Part shown: positions 1-10,497 of the stretch, piece after piece
Layout: every line of letters begins with the position of its first letter
Position numbering within the stretch: position 1 is the first letter of the stretch
Origin: Saccoglossus kowalevskii
Taxonomy: Eukaryota; Hemichordata; Enteropneusta; Harrimaniidae
Assembly: GCF_000003605.2 (NCBI RefSeq)
Contig: NW_003116452.1
Coordinates: forward strand, 246,993-289,069
DNA length: 42,077 nt
Direction of reading: 5' to 3'
Position numbers and translations under genes: made by a program
The notes under the pieces: generated by a model
Seen by the model: the letters and a program-made list of their open reading frames with translations, nothing else
Told to the model about the DNA's origin: nothing
The model's database searches: none

Positions 1-60
1 TTATCCCGAAATAGTTCAAATTGTGTTACTTATAGTTGTAACACAGAGTAAACTTCGTAT

Positions 61-345
61 AATATGAGGTTATTACAAGGATACCTCAAAGTATGCCCGA
101 AGACAGTACAGTGGGAGTATCACGGTTGCGCGGCGTAATGTCTGAGTGCATACTTTGAGGTATCCTAGTAACAGCCTTATTATTATACATCTTTTGCTTC
201 CAATCATGCACCATGGGAATGCCGAAATCTAAAATGTTTAGAACAGAATCAGCGAAATTCTTAGTGTGGAGTCCGGTCAAACTCTGGTGGCAGCCATGTT
301 TGTTTTCATTATTAGAGGACGCTTACGGTGACAGATGTATAATAA
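61..345. mobile_element. Foldback (MITE-like) repeat family, copy 1
   Basis: An inverted repeat has arms at about 61-96 and 148-182, sharing the core GGATACCTCAAAGTATGC and its complement, with a short GC-rich centre. The tail, to about 345, matches the tails of the copies at 13728 and 16321, including the shared stretch GGTGGCAGCCA. It lies in the intron just before the terminal exon of NXPE copy A. The copy at 13728 lies in the same intron of copy B, so the insertion predates the gene duplication. No transposase is encoded. Exact ends and any target-site duplication are not resolved. Confidence 0.72.
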
Positions 346-947
346 TATAATGTAATACTGCTCATTCTGTTCGTAGATTCGTGCACCATTTCTCACTTAA
401 TTTGATTAAAAATACGTAAATACCATATACCATTGTAGATACCATTTTCAGTTCTATATTAGACTAAATAAGACGTGTTTTTATTTAACTCTTATTATGA
501 TTATAAATAATACTTGTTACACTGAAAAATATCTCTTATATCATACAAACATAGCCATGCATTCATCCTGTAAGTCTAAATATATATATAATAAAGCAGG
601 AACGGCCATGGCGACACTGCATTTTGTAATATTTTAAATTAAATATAAAATTGGATCGATTCCAAAAACAATATTTTCAAAACATTGATGCAAAATACAT
701 TATCACACTATTGTACATTTACGTAATATGTGATCAGGTCAATTTACTACCTTCATATTCATTTATACGACGTCTTTGGTTGCTCGAAATAATTTACACA
801 ATATCATTTGAAAACACTCAGGTGACAAACAACCACTTTGTAAGTACATAATAGGCTTTCTAAAACTCATCGTTTGCACAATTCCCTAGGGCGGGGTTGT
901 TCACATATAGAGACTCATTGTCATAATTGTTTATTAACCGTTTATAG

Positions 948-1768
948 ATCGTAGAGAACCAGACAATCTCCTGTATTCCATACCTCACTGTAAAGCTGAG
1001 TTACCAGATACCCTGAGTGATGGTTATTGGTTGGGGTCACGATGGCACTCACTGGTTTGTCAAAGTAAGCAGTGGACGAATGTGACCGAGGTACAAGAAT
1101 GCTTGAAGGACAAGGACGTGTACTTTCTAGGCGACTCAACCACCCATCAATGGTATAAAATTATGATAAATATTGTTGGATACCCGGTCAATATGACCGA
1201 TAGCAACTGGCGTCGGAAAGTGTCCAGCATTCCCGGGTTGTTCAATGCATCTGGAACGGATGCATATTCGATTCAAGTCACCGATTTGAAAAACAATATC
1301 AACTTTACATTCCGTCATCATGCCATCTCACGTCATACACGTTATCCAATTCCCATTCAACGTTTTCCATTCTTTGTTGATCTTATTGATGGTTTGACAG
1401 CCCCGAAATGCAACTATGTCATTGTGCTCAGTTTCTGGGCTCACTTTGAAGCATGGACTCAAACCAGCTTCTCGGAAAGAGTTGCAAATCTTGAGAAGGG
1501 TGTAAAACGTCTCAAAAAACGTTGTCCCAATTCTATTATTGGCATAAAAGGGTCCCATGCAAAACATGATGTACAAAGTTACTGGATCGTTTATGACATG
1601 ATCCGAATTATGAAAGAAACTTTCAGCGGCGATGGAGTGTTTTTCATTGACATATGGGATATGAACTTTGCATATGCCATAGCAAACAAGAAAGACATGG
1701 AGACACATATGCCCTTGGCGCTAATAAGGGAAGAGGTGTATTTATTTCTGTCATATGTCTGTCCATGA
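948..1768 (+). CDS. NXPE family protein, copy A, terminal exon (partial)
   Basis: This exon encodes the PC-esterase half of a neurexophilin and PC-esterase (NXPE) protein. An AG acceptor ends at 947 and the frame runs open for 272 codons to the TGA at 1766-1768. It enters in phase 1, as in copy B. The nucleophile block FLGDST lies near the start of the domain. The candidate catalytic histidine is in the motif DMETHMP, and the family-type tail LFLSYVCP closes it. By eye 11 residues differ from copy B in about 273, so the duplication is young or homogenised by gene conversion. The 5' exons (signal anchor and neurexophilin-like domain) lie left of the window. NXPE proteins are usually Golgi or secretory type II membrane proteins, and human NXPE1 has been linked to O-acetylation of sialic acid; transfer of that role here is inference. 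The position matching copy B's AATAAA reads AATAGA. Confidence 0.9.
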
Positions 1769-2167
1769 ATAGCGGCATTTGTTCGCCATCAATAGATACA
1801 AATAATTGTTTGGTTAGGTGAGCCTTTTTGCATTTTATGCGATTACATAATACCGTATATATGAGAAAACAGTGCTCGTGTGTGTTTTGTTGCGTGATCT
1901 GAAAATCAGTCTGTCAATTGACATGATTTCTTCTTTTAGCCCCACTGTGATTGAATATATATGCTTCTTATTAATATTACTGTTTGTCTGTCATCCGTCA
2001 CCTTTTTTGTCCCCGTTCGAACAATCAAAGATGGCCGACTGGCGGACATACGTAACATTTCCATTCATATTTAGTACATACGTAATACTGGTTTGTTTCT
2101 TGATCGGATCCAAAATGTTCGACTGGCAGCCATCTTTTTTTTTGAAAATATATCGACACGTTTGTTA
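1769..2167. other. 3' flank of NXPE copy A
   Basis: Non-coding sequence downstream of the copy A stop, collinear with the copy B 3' flank. AATAGA at 1791-1796 sits where copy B has AATAAA. Short open frames here have no recognisable product. Confidence 0.6.
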
Positions 2168-2200
2168 GTCCCCGTTCGGACGTAGTCCGAAAACGGGGAC
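2168..2200. repeat. GTCCCCGT hairpin with GTCCG repeats after it
   Basis: A strong hairpin: the arm GTCCCCGTTCGGAC pairs with GTCCGAAAACGGGGAC across a 3-bp loop. It is followed by TTTTG and then short GTCCGTGC-type repeats at about 2217-2250. The stretch 2160-2430 is absent from copy B of the duplication, so this looks like the end of an inserted element. Confidence 0.7.
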
Positions 2201-3359
2201 TTTTGTTTTGACATTTGTGCGTCCGTGCTTCCGTGCGTGCGTCCGGACCTGTTGAAATGCTTGGACCAATCACAATCCAACTTCACACATTCATCGTATA
2301 TAATATTATACATATGCACAACAATTTGTTTCACGATCTGATTCAAGATGTGCCAACGAATCATCAAATATCAAGCATTTCTGTGGCATGCATGGCTTGT
2401 TTTTCTTGAAATTATTCATGTTTCACATCAGATCAAAAATGGACGTCCGGCGACTATTTCCTTTTTTGGCTTTACTACTATATCTTTTTCTTCAATGTAT
2501 CGTTTTTATTGATACTCAGCACATGTTCACTTTGTGATTTGATTAAAAATCTCCGATGAATTTTTATGATCGGATCAAAGAAGGTCTGCTGCTGAGAATC
2601 TTTCGGCAATACTAGTATATCTAATATACCCATGTGCAGTCTTATATTTTATAATACACATCTATGTTTATTTGTATCTTCCAAAGTTTTTATTAAATTT
2701 CCATAGTCAGCATAGTAAATAAAAAGTAATAAATATAAACAAATGTACATTTAGGTTAACATGAGTGTGTCTGGCTGCAAATGAAATCATGAATGGCAAG
2801 ATTTCCCCCAGAGATTCATATTTGTTCGTACTATAGATTACTACTACGTGTGTTAGTAAACTTCAACTGAAACTCCATGTTGTATATTCTCAAACATACA
2901 TTGTTACATGTTCATGCTTCGTTCTCATTAAATTGTGATTTAATGTATCTGATATTTTGTTGATACTAGATTAGTTTATTATTCACTATCAATTACCGAC
3001 CGTACACTTAATTCAGAAAAAAAATTACACATGTTCAGGACAATTCAATTTGTGATCAAATAAATAGCGAAATAGCAAGCCATCTTGTTTTTTTACTTCA
3101 TATATTATTTGATATTAGTCATGAATAACAATTCCCCTAGTTACAGCGGTTGCTAGGCAAATAATTATTATCTCAAAAAGTTGTTGATGGAATTCATGAC
3201 ATTTTCAGATGGGGTGCCTGTTGGTAAGAGATCGTCAATATCTTATTGCCATGGCAATATTTTGTCACTATTATACTATTCTTTGCTGAATAACTAAAAC
3301 AGTTAATTAAAACAGTTCCCCAGTTTTTAGGTTTTATTTCAAACATTTATCAAAGAAGC
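2201..3359. other. Intergenic, partly insertion relative to copy B
   Basis: No gene is recognised. About 2430-2510 and 3028-3145 align with copy B (15626-15690 and 15735-15850). The stretch between them (about 0.5 kb) and the sequence after 3145 have no counterpart there. Confidence 0.55.
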
Positions 3360-4660
3360 TTAGAAAGAACTCTCGTGTGCTGAGAGTATTGACGACACAT
3401 TAAAAATTAATTCAAAATTACTTGTATTTGAGATATTGATGGAAAAGCTGAAAACTAATTATGTAACTAATATGAACAGATTTGAGTGTAAAACTAATAA
3501 GGTCTGCGTAATGCAATATCTATGTACTAAGTTTCATTAAAATGTGATTAGAACAACAAAACTATGAATTATTATTAAAGAATTAATATGAACAAATTTC
3601 AACCCCAAATTAATCAGACCTGTCTATTATCCTAGAGCATTTATGTACCAAATAAATGTTCAAATGTGATGGTCAGTAATTGAGATATCAGTGTTAATTA
3701 ATTATTTTAATTAGATGATTAATAAGCATAAATATATATAGTCCTAGGTTCATTGAAATGTGATGATGAGTACTTGAGATATCAGTGGAAAAGCCAAAAA
3801 TTTATTAATCAATATGCAAATTAGGTAATTAATATTGCACAGATTATTAAATTTTCATTAAAAATCCAATTAGTGGTTCTTTATATATCAGTGGAACATT
3901 CATTGTAAAATTAAATAATTATGCAAATTAGGTAATTGATATCCACAATTATTTACTCCAAAACTAATCAGGGCTCTGCACAGTCCTAGAAGATCTACCG
4001 GTATGTAGCAAGTCTCATTGAAATATGATTAGTGCTTGAGATATCAGGCGAAAAGCTGAAAATTAACTTATTATGCTTATAAGGTAATTATTGTGCATAC
4101 ATATTTACCTTAAAACTAATCAGGTCTCTGCACAGTCCTTAAGTAACTATGTACCAAGTTTTATTAAAATGTGATGATTACTACTTGAAATATCAAAAGC
4201 TGTAAATTAATTAATTATGCAAATTAGGTAATTAATATGTACTGATATTACCCTAAAACTATCAGGTCTGTGAAGTGTTCCATGACATCTATGTACCAAG
4301 TTCTATTGAAATGTAATGATTAGTACTTGAGATATCAGTGGAAAAGCCAAAAATTTATTAATCAATATGCAAATTAGGTAATTAATATTGCACAGATTTT
4401 TACCCAAAACTAATCATATCTGCGCATTAGTTCAGAACTTCTATGTGCCAGGTTTCATAAAAATACAATGAGTGGTTCTTTAAATATCAGTGGAACAGTC
4501 ACGTAACAGCTAAAAATCAGCTAATTATCGTGCAAATTAGGTAATTAATATGGATGGATTTTTATCAAAACCTAATCGAATCTGCGCATTGGCCCAGAGC
4601 ATCAAGTTTCATCAAAAATCAGTGTATGGTTCTTGAGATATCAGTTGGACAGACGGACAC
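3360..4660 (+). repeat. AT-rich satellite, units of about 150 bp
   Basis: Degenerate tandem units each contain GAGATATCAGTGGAAAAGC, then AATTATGCAAATTAGGTAAT, then a TAATCAGRTCTGYGCA-like block and a CTATGTACCAAGTTTCATT block. The ATATC landmark falls near 3431, 3683, 3777, 3883, 4040, 4189, 4330, 4482 and 4636. Spacing is therefore about 141-157 bp over the last five steps and irregular before that. Coding content is nil. The block is absent from the duplicated copy near 15850-17190. Confidence 0.85.
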
Positions 4661-4733
4661 ACATAGTACACACACACACATACAGACACACTAACTGCAA
4701 AGACTCCTATTATGTGCTTCGCACACGGGGGTA
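4661..4733. repeat. CA-rich tract and terminal hairpin
   Basis: A CACACA-rich tract about 4660-4695 is followed by CTATTATGTGCTTCGCACAC, containing the GTGC/GCAC mini-hairpin, then GGGGGTAAA. The final TTAC-CCCCGT (complement strand) resembles TTAGTCCCCGT at 2165-2175, so the two may be opposite ends of one insertion. Confidence 0.5.
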
Positions 4734-5445
4734 AAAAATTAAGCAAATATACTTAAGAATACATCTGGATACAGTTGTTTTGCAGATAATGTTGTCAAAA
4801 GATTCTTCAACATTGCTAGAAAGGATCAAGTGAAAGCCAAATGTAGAATTTTCATATGACACTACCCTTTATTCAAATGTGGATTTAAGAGTAACGTTTC
4901 CAATTTTAGTCATTTAATCACAGGGAGTGATTTAATCAAACATTACTACGGAGCTGCTGATTTCCATGAGTCCACATTTCCCGGCTGTAATGGGTCATCC
5001 ACTTAAATTCAATGGTTAACAATTAATAAAATACGTAATAGATTGTGTCAACCTTCAGACTACATGTCAAAGGCGAGACCATACCATGCCATATACACTG
5101 CCATGTGGCAGACAACTTATTAATTCCTGCAGGATAACCATATTGGGATTATTCGACCACTAACACGGTTCCCAGACAGAGGTTAGTGTATAGATATAGG
5201 TAATAATACAGCTTCTAAAGGCTAAACACTAACACAACGATCGTAATTTGTGATATTTAATTTTCCCCCAATTCCACAATAAATATGTGTATTTTTAGTG
5301 TTGAGAGGTCAACATGACGTTAATTTTGTGTTTACAGAGCGACTTTGACCTTGTATTAGTTTGAAACATAACCAACAGACTAGTCATGCTTGAAAACAAC
5401 AAAAAAGACATTAACTTCATTGGCATTAGTTGCGTAGTTAAAAGA

Positions 5446-7810
5446 TTCCCGTTTCCCGATGTGTGACGGCGGCCATCCTGATTCTGGGCCTCATGGGAGT
5501 CAACAAATTATTATCTATTCCCCCCTTATTTCAAATCAGCCAGTATTTGGCATGCCAGTCTTATGGAAGTCTGATTTTTATACATGATGGTCTATGTAAC
5601 ACCCCGTTCACAGAGCCTCTCAGATCGTTTATACAGTAGGACAAATGTGTACAGGAAATATAAATTTTGGGACTCGGCAATCGATCAAAAACACAGGTGT
5701 GAATAAAATTTAAAACACATGAATGTATCAACAGTATCAACAGATATGTATCAATGTTAGTATCATGTCACAGTTCACTATTAAACAGCAGCTCCGCTCA
5801 AAGTTCAAGAGACTTGATACAATCAGCCATTGAGGGCGTTTCCCACAGATTACCCATGTACATCGTTGAGGGCAATGTTCAACAACTCGGGCGTGGCCTC
5901 GGTGTGTCATCAGATTACCCAGATACAGCATTAAAGACTCTGTGCAATACAGTGTTATCACAAGTTCATTTGTGGAAATTCTGAACAATAGTCGTAATCA
6001 ATCATCATGGGATACACATTCACTACAACTCCCAACTCACAGTACGAGAGTTATTCAGCAGACAGTTTAAATATACACAAGTTGATATATAGAATTACTA
6101 TACCATATATCAGCATAGTTACAGTCGCAATTAGATGTCACCAGTCAGCTGTTTTGTATGAGCATGCACTGATGTCATCACAGAGTGACTGAACGTTTAG
6201 ATTGAGGTCCATCCACTCTTACAGTATAGGAAATCTTAAAAAAACAACTGGAAACGTTGATTTCAGTCCGATTTCCCGAAAACACAGTTCTATACGTTTT
6301 TCTTCTCATAAACTAGCTGAATACACCCAAGCTAAGCCTAGTTTTAAGCAGGAATGTGGACACTCTTGGAACTATCTGCTGACTAATCTGCAAGCTAAAC
6401 TAATATCTCTCCCGAGGATAACTCCACACTTGAACGTACCCCATAGGTTAAGGAGTCAATCATCTGATAATAACGGTAGACTTTTCGACAATATTAATGA
6501 TTCTGAAATTCTCCCGATCCCTATATGGACTGAAATACAGCTCTGCCCATTGATTCTGTAAACGTGGGAAAATTGCCTAGAATGTCACGGTTTTTATAAC
6601 TTTTGGAATCAGGATAACTTTGCATCATCATCAGAAGCACATAATTAAAAAAAACTAACTGAGCCTTCATCTAATACAGTTTTATCTCATGTCTAATTAG
6701 TTAACTAATTAATTTCTTGACCAGTTAATATACATCACCTCAATTCCTTATTAAGCTATTCTATTTAGTCTGTGCACTAATTAACACTAAGTCATCAACC
6801 CTCTTGTAATAAGTGATTCCATATCTTGCTTTTAAAGTTGGTCTCCATGATTACTTCTAAATCTAACAAGAAAGCTATATATTCTCTATAGGAAACCCAC
6901 AGTTATTCTGAAAGCCTGAATGATTAAGCGATGCTCAATGGCCCCTAATAACATTATTAACAATCTATTAGGTTAATCTTCAAACAACACATCTGTGCTA
7001 ATTATACTCTACGTAATTGGATTTGACCTACTTCTTACTTTCTCTGTAGTTTTAACAGTAGTCCACACAGACTAGGCATTACACTAAATACCTGTCACGC
7101 TCATCAACTGATATTGAATTCTCAGGAATCAATAAACAAAAGTACCTACTGGTATACATACATACACAGACATGCACATGTATTAGATATCGTACACCGA
7201 ACCTATGTAAATGTTTGACTCACATCGCTTATTCAATTATAACCTACTCTTAATCATATGAAACTGTTAATTATTTCAATTGGTTACACCTACACTATGA
7301 CACTGCCGTTATAGCTCGGGCTGAGTGAGCAAAACGCCATTGTATTCAATGTTCATTTTGTATATTTACTATTATATTCCTAACTATTCATTTCGGCATG
7401 CCAGTTCCGACGTTACAATCAACGCGAACACACAAAGAAATATTGTTCCCGGGAAAAAATGAACTGATGACGAGATTCTGTGCTACTTCCTGTTATTCTG
7501 CAATCCACACTTTCTGAATTTGTTTGGTATTGTTTTATAACGTATAAGTAACAAGGATACCTTCCTAGTTACTGTACCAGTAATCATAGTTAAAATAGCA
7601 GAATATTTTTGTATATTCTTAACAAATTTTGTCTTATCTGTTCCCTCACGTGCGTGAACGCATTCGGGTTTATCCAATATGCAAACTTAAATCTTAGCCC
7701 GTACATCGTGTTGCGTAAGCACTACTTCTACTCATCGTACTTACTTCCAGACTTATCCCTATTATGCCTATCACGGTTGTATTTTAAACATTGATATTAA
7801 TTATTCTTGT
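5446..7810. other. Intergenic stretch without recognised genes
   Basis: Beyond the end of the segmental duplication. The longest frames (for example 5754-5984 and 6202-6561) lack family motifs, have no splice-supported neighbours and overlap open frames on the other strand. I see no gene here. Confidence 0.5.
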
Positions 7811-9544
7811 ATATTTCAATGGTCATGGCGTCAGGCTAACATATATTTCAGTGTTCCTGCATATATTCCATTGGACAGTCTAGCCTATATTTCAGTGGTT
7901 TTGGCGCCATGTTAGCATATACTTCAGTGTGCCAGGGCGTTTGGCTATCATATATTTCAGTGGCCCTGGTGTCAGACTGGCCTATATTTAAGTGACTCTG
8001 GTTCCAGGCTATACTATATAACGTCGGGCTATCATATATTTCAGCGGTCTTGGCGTCAGACTGGCCTATATTTCAGTGACTCTGGTTCCAAGTCATACAA
8101 TATGACGTCGGGCTAGCATATATTTCAGTGGTCAGGCGTCGGGCTATCCTATATTTCAGTTGCCGTGGCATCGGGCTAGCCTATATTTCAGGATTATGGC
8201 GTCATGCTAGCCTAACTTTCAGTGACTCTGGTTCCAAGTTATACAATATGACGTCGGGCTAGCATATATTTCAGTGGTCAGGCGTCGGGCTATCCTATAT
8301 TTCAGTTGCCGTGGCATCGGGCTAGCCTATATTTCAGGATTATGGCGTCAGGCTAGCCTAACTTTCAGTTATTCTGGTTTCGGGTTAGTATATATTTCAG
8401 TGGTCCTGGCATCGGGCTATCCTATATTTCATTGGTCCAGACTTCAGACTGGCCTATATTCAAGTTACTCTGGTTTCAGGCTATACTATATTTCAGAGGT
8501 CCTGACGTCATACTATCCTATATTTCAGTGTATCTGGCGTCAGACTAGCATATATTTCACTGGTACTGGAGTCAGGCTATCTTATATTTCAGTAATCCTG
8601 GCGCCAGGCTAGCATAAATGTCAGTGGTCTTGGTGTCGGTCTACCATATATTTCAGTGGCCCTGGCGTCAGGCTAGCCTATATTTCAGTGTTTTGGCGTC
8701 AGGCTAGCCCATATTTCAGTGGTCCTGGCGTCAGACTAGCCTATATTTCAGTGACCTGGCGTCAGGCAGCCTATATTTCAGTGGTCCTATCGCCTGGCCA
8801 GCCTATATTCCAGTGGTCCTGGTGTCAGGCAAGTCTATATTTAAGTGTTCTTGCGTCAGGGTTAGCCTAAATTTCAGTGATGTTGGCATCTATTTCAATG
8901 GTTCAATTAGTTCAGTGATTCTCGTGTCTGGTTAGCATATATTTCAGTGGCTTGGTGTTTGGCTAGCCTATATTTCAGTGTTCTGGCATATATTTCATTG
9001 GTTCCATTGGTCAGTCTAGGCTATATTTCAGTGGTATTGGCGCCATGTTAGCATACACTTCAGTGTGCTCGGGCGTTTGGCTAGCATATATTTCAGTGTG
9101 TCAGGGCGTTTGGCTAGCATGTATTTCAGTGGCCCTGGTGTCGGCTATCATATATTTCCATAGTCTTGGCGTCAGACTGGCCTATATTTCAGTGACTCTG
9201 GTTCCAGGCTATATAATATGACGTCGGGCTAGCATATATTTCAGTGGTCAGGCGTCGGGCTATCCTATATTTCAGTTGCCGTGGCATCGGGCTAGCCTAT
9301 ATTTCAGTGTTGTGGCGTAAGACTAGCATAACTTTCAGTGATTCTGGTTTCGGGTTTGCATATATAGTTTCAATGGTCCTAGCGTCAGGCTAGGCTATAT
9401 TCCAGTGGTGCTGGTGTCAGGCTAGCCTATATTCCAGCGGTCCTGGCGTCAGGCTGTACTATATTTCAGTGGTCGTGTTTCCAGGCTATCCTATATTACA
9501 GTGGTCTAGTGTCAGGCTAGCCTATATTTCAGTGGGCCTGGCGC
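7811..9544 (+). repeat. Minisatellite, units of about 32 bp
   Basis: About fifty degenerate units of roughly 32 bp, each built on GCCTATATTTCAGTGG followed by TCCTGGCGTCAGGCTA. Higher-order structure is visible: a multi-unit block at about 7878-8200 recurs at about 9011-9310, and part of it again at about 8215-8345. Open frames inside the array (for example 8274-8612) are repetitive translations of the units and are not taken as genes. The array ends abruptly at the LINE fragment beginning at 9545. Confidence 0.95.
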
Positions 9545-9960
9545 CATCAAAGAGCCCAGAATAGTGCTGCTCGTCTCATTACTCGCACAGAAACGTCTAA
9601 TCAAATAACACCAATATTCAAACAGTTGCCCTGGCTTCCAGTCACATACAGAATCAAATTAAAAATACTCCCCATTACTTACAAAGCTTCACCTCATACA
9701 GCAAAGTAATCCGGGTAGAACTCTTCGCTCTAGCAGCAAACAAATTCACGAAATACCGAAAACCAGACTTAAATCATATGGTGACCGATCATTCTCTTAT
9801 TCATCTCCTTCACTATGGAATCATCTACCAAATGACATTCGCACAGCACCAAATGTTAACACATTCAAATCAAGATTAAAAACTCATCTGTTTCATCAAA
9901 CATTCCTGTGAACTTGTTAGCGTCTTTGGGCATCATTTGATATTAGGCGCTATAAAAACT
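9545..9960 (+). pseudogene. L2-clade LINE, ORF2 3' end plus 3' UTR
   Basis: This is the extreme 3' part of a non-LTR retrotransposon of the L2/CR1 type. One frame reads AQNSAARLITRT and later LPWLPVTYRIKLKILPITYK. After an in-frame stop near 9703 another frame continues with RLKSYGDRSFSYSSPSLWNHL and ends RLKTHLFHQTFL with a stop at 9909-9911. These are the conserved last residues after the reverse transcriptase in this clade. The following GATATTAGGCGCTATAAAAA is typical of its 3' UTR. The 5' end is truncated at 9545, directly against minisatellite, and minisatellite resumes after it. It is dead: short, frameshifted, and without endonuclease or catalytic reverse transcriptase motifs. Confidence 0.85.
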
Positions 9961-9964
9961 ATAT

Positions 9965-10200
9965 ATGATATGACAATATATTTCAGTGTGCCCGGGCGTC
10001 AAGCTAGGACCACTGAAATATATGATAGACCGACGCATAGACCACTGAAATATATGCTAGCTCGACGCCTGGGCACACGGGAATGCGTCGGGCTAGCATA
10101 TATTCCATTGGTTCCATTGATTCAGTGATTTTGGTGTCGGGTTAGCATCAACCTAGCATACATTCCAGTGGTTCTATACGTCGGGGTCGCATATCTTTCG
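9965..10200. repeat. Minisatellite remainder with inverted units
   Basis: The 32-bp repeat resumes here, but units at about 9998-10050 read CCACTGAAATATATG, the complement of the normal orientation. TGTGCCCGGGCGTCAAGCTAG near 9986 pairs with CTAGCTCGACGCCTGGGCACA near 10056, giving a palindrome of about 100 bp. Forward-orientation units follow to about 10200. Confidence 0.85.
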
Positions 10201-10497
10201 GTTGTATTGTCAGTATTACTCAGTGTTCATTATGATATTTGCCTAGTTCAATGTATCAAAGTGTATCAGCCCTAAGGGTTCCACATCGCAATTCAATGGG
10301 AATTCAACTGACTTTCATCCACTTGTAGTTGTGGTTATTTAGCTGATTGCCCTAATTGAATATCACATATATCACTTCAATAATTACCTATGAATAGCGT
10401 AAGACCCGACTAAAGATTCTGTTGTGATGGCTACAGGTCTGCCTGAATAACTTTGTTTCGTTTTTACTCCAGACGTCCGTCACGGTTTGTGAATTTA

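Larger units (their letters stand above)
28..5445 (+). repeat. Segmental duplication, copy A (left)
   Basis: This interval aligns in order with 13686-17785. Anchors seen by eye are 30-70 with about 13689-13728, the coding exon 948-1768 with 14416-15236, 1873 onward with 15356 onward, 3030-3145 with 15735-15850, and 4835-5445 with 17190-17785. The offset falls stepwise from about 13.47 kb to 12.35 kb, so copy A has gained sequence. The main gains are about 0.3 kb near 2160-2430, about 0.5 kb near 2520-3028, and the satellite block at 3.4-4.7 kb. The left boundary is the window edge and the true duplication probably extends further left. Confidence 0.85.

Noticed and set aside
1328..1708. Minus-strand frames opposite the NXPE exons (also 14940-15176 and 13084-13374)
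   Set aside because: Shadows of the well-supported plus-strand coding exons, with no family motifs.
3360..4660. Possible CRISPR-like array
   Set aside because: Units are degenerate, about 150 bp, without alternation of fixed repeats and unique spacers; this is an animal satellite.
5754..6561. Run of three plus-strand frames in one interval
   Set aside because: No domain, no consistent splice linkage, and comparable frames exist on the other strand; most likely chance.
8274..8870. Open frames rich in YISV and SGLA-type repeats
   Set aside because: They are translations of the 32-bp minisatellite; 32 is not a multiple of 3 and the frame survives only through unit length variation.
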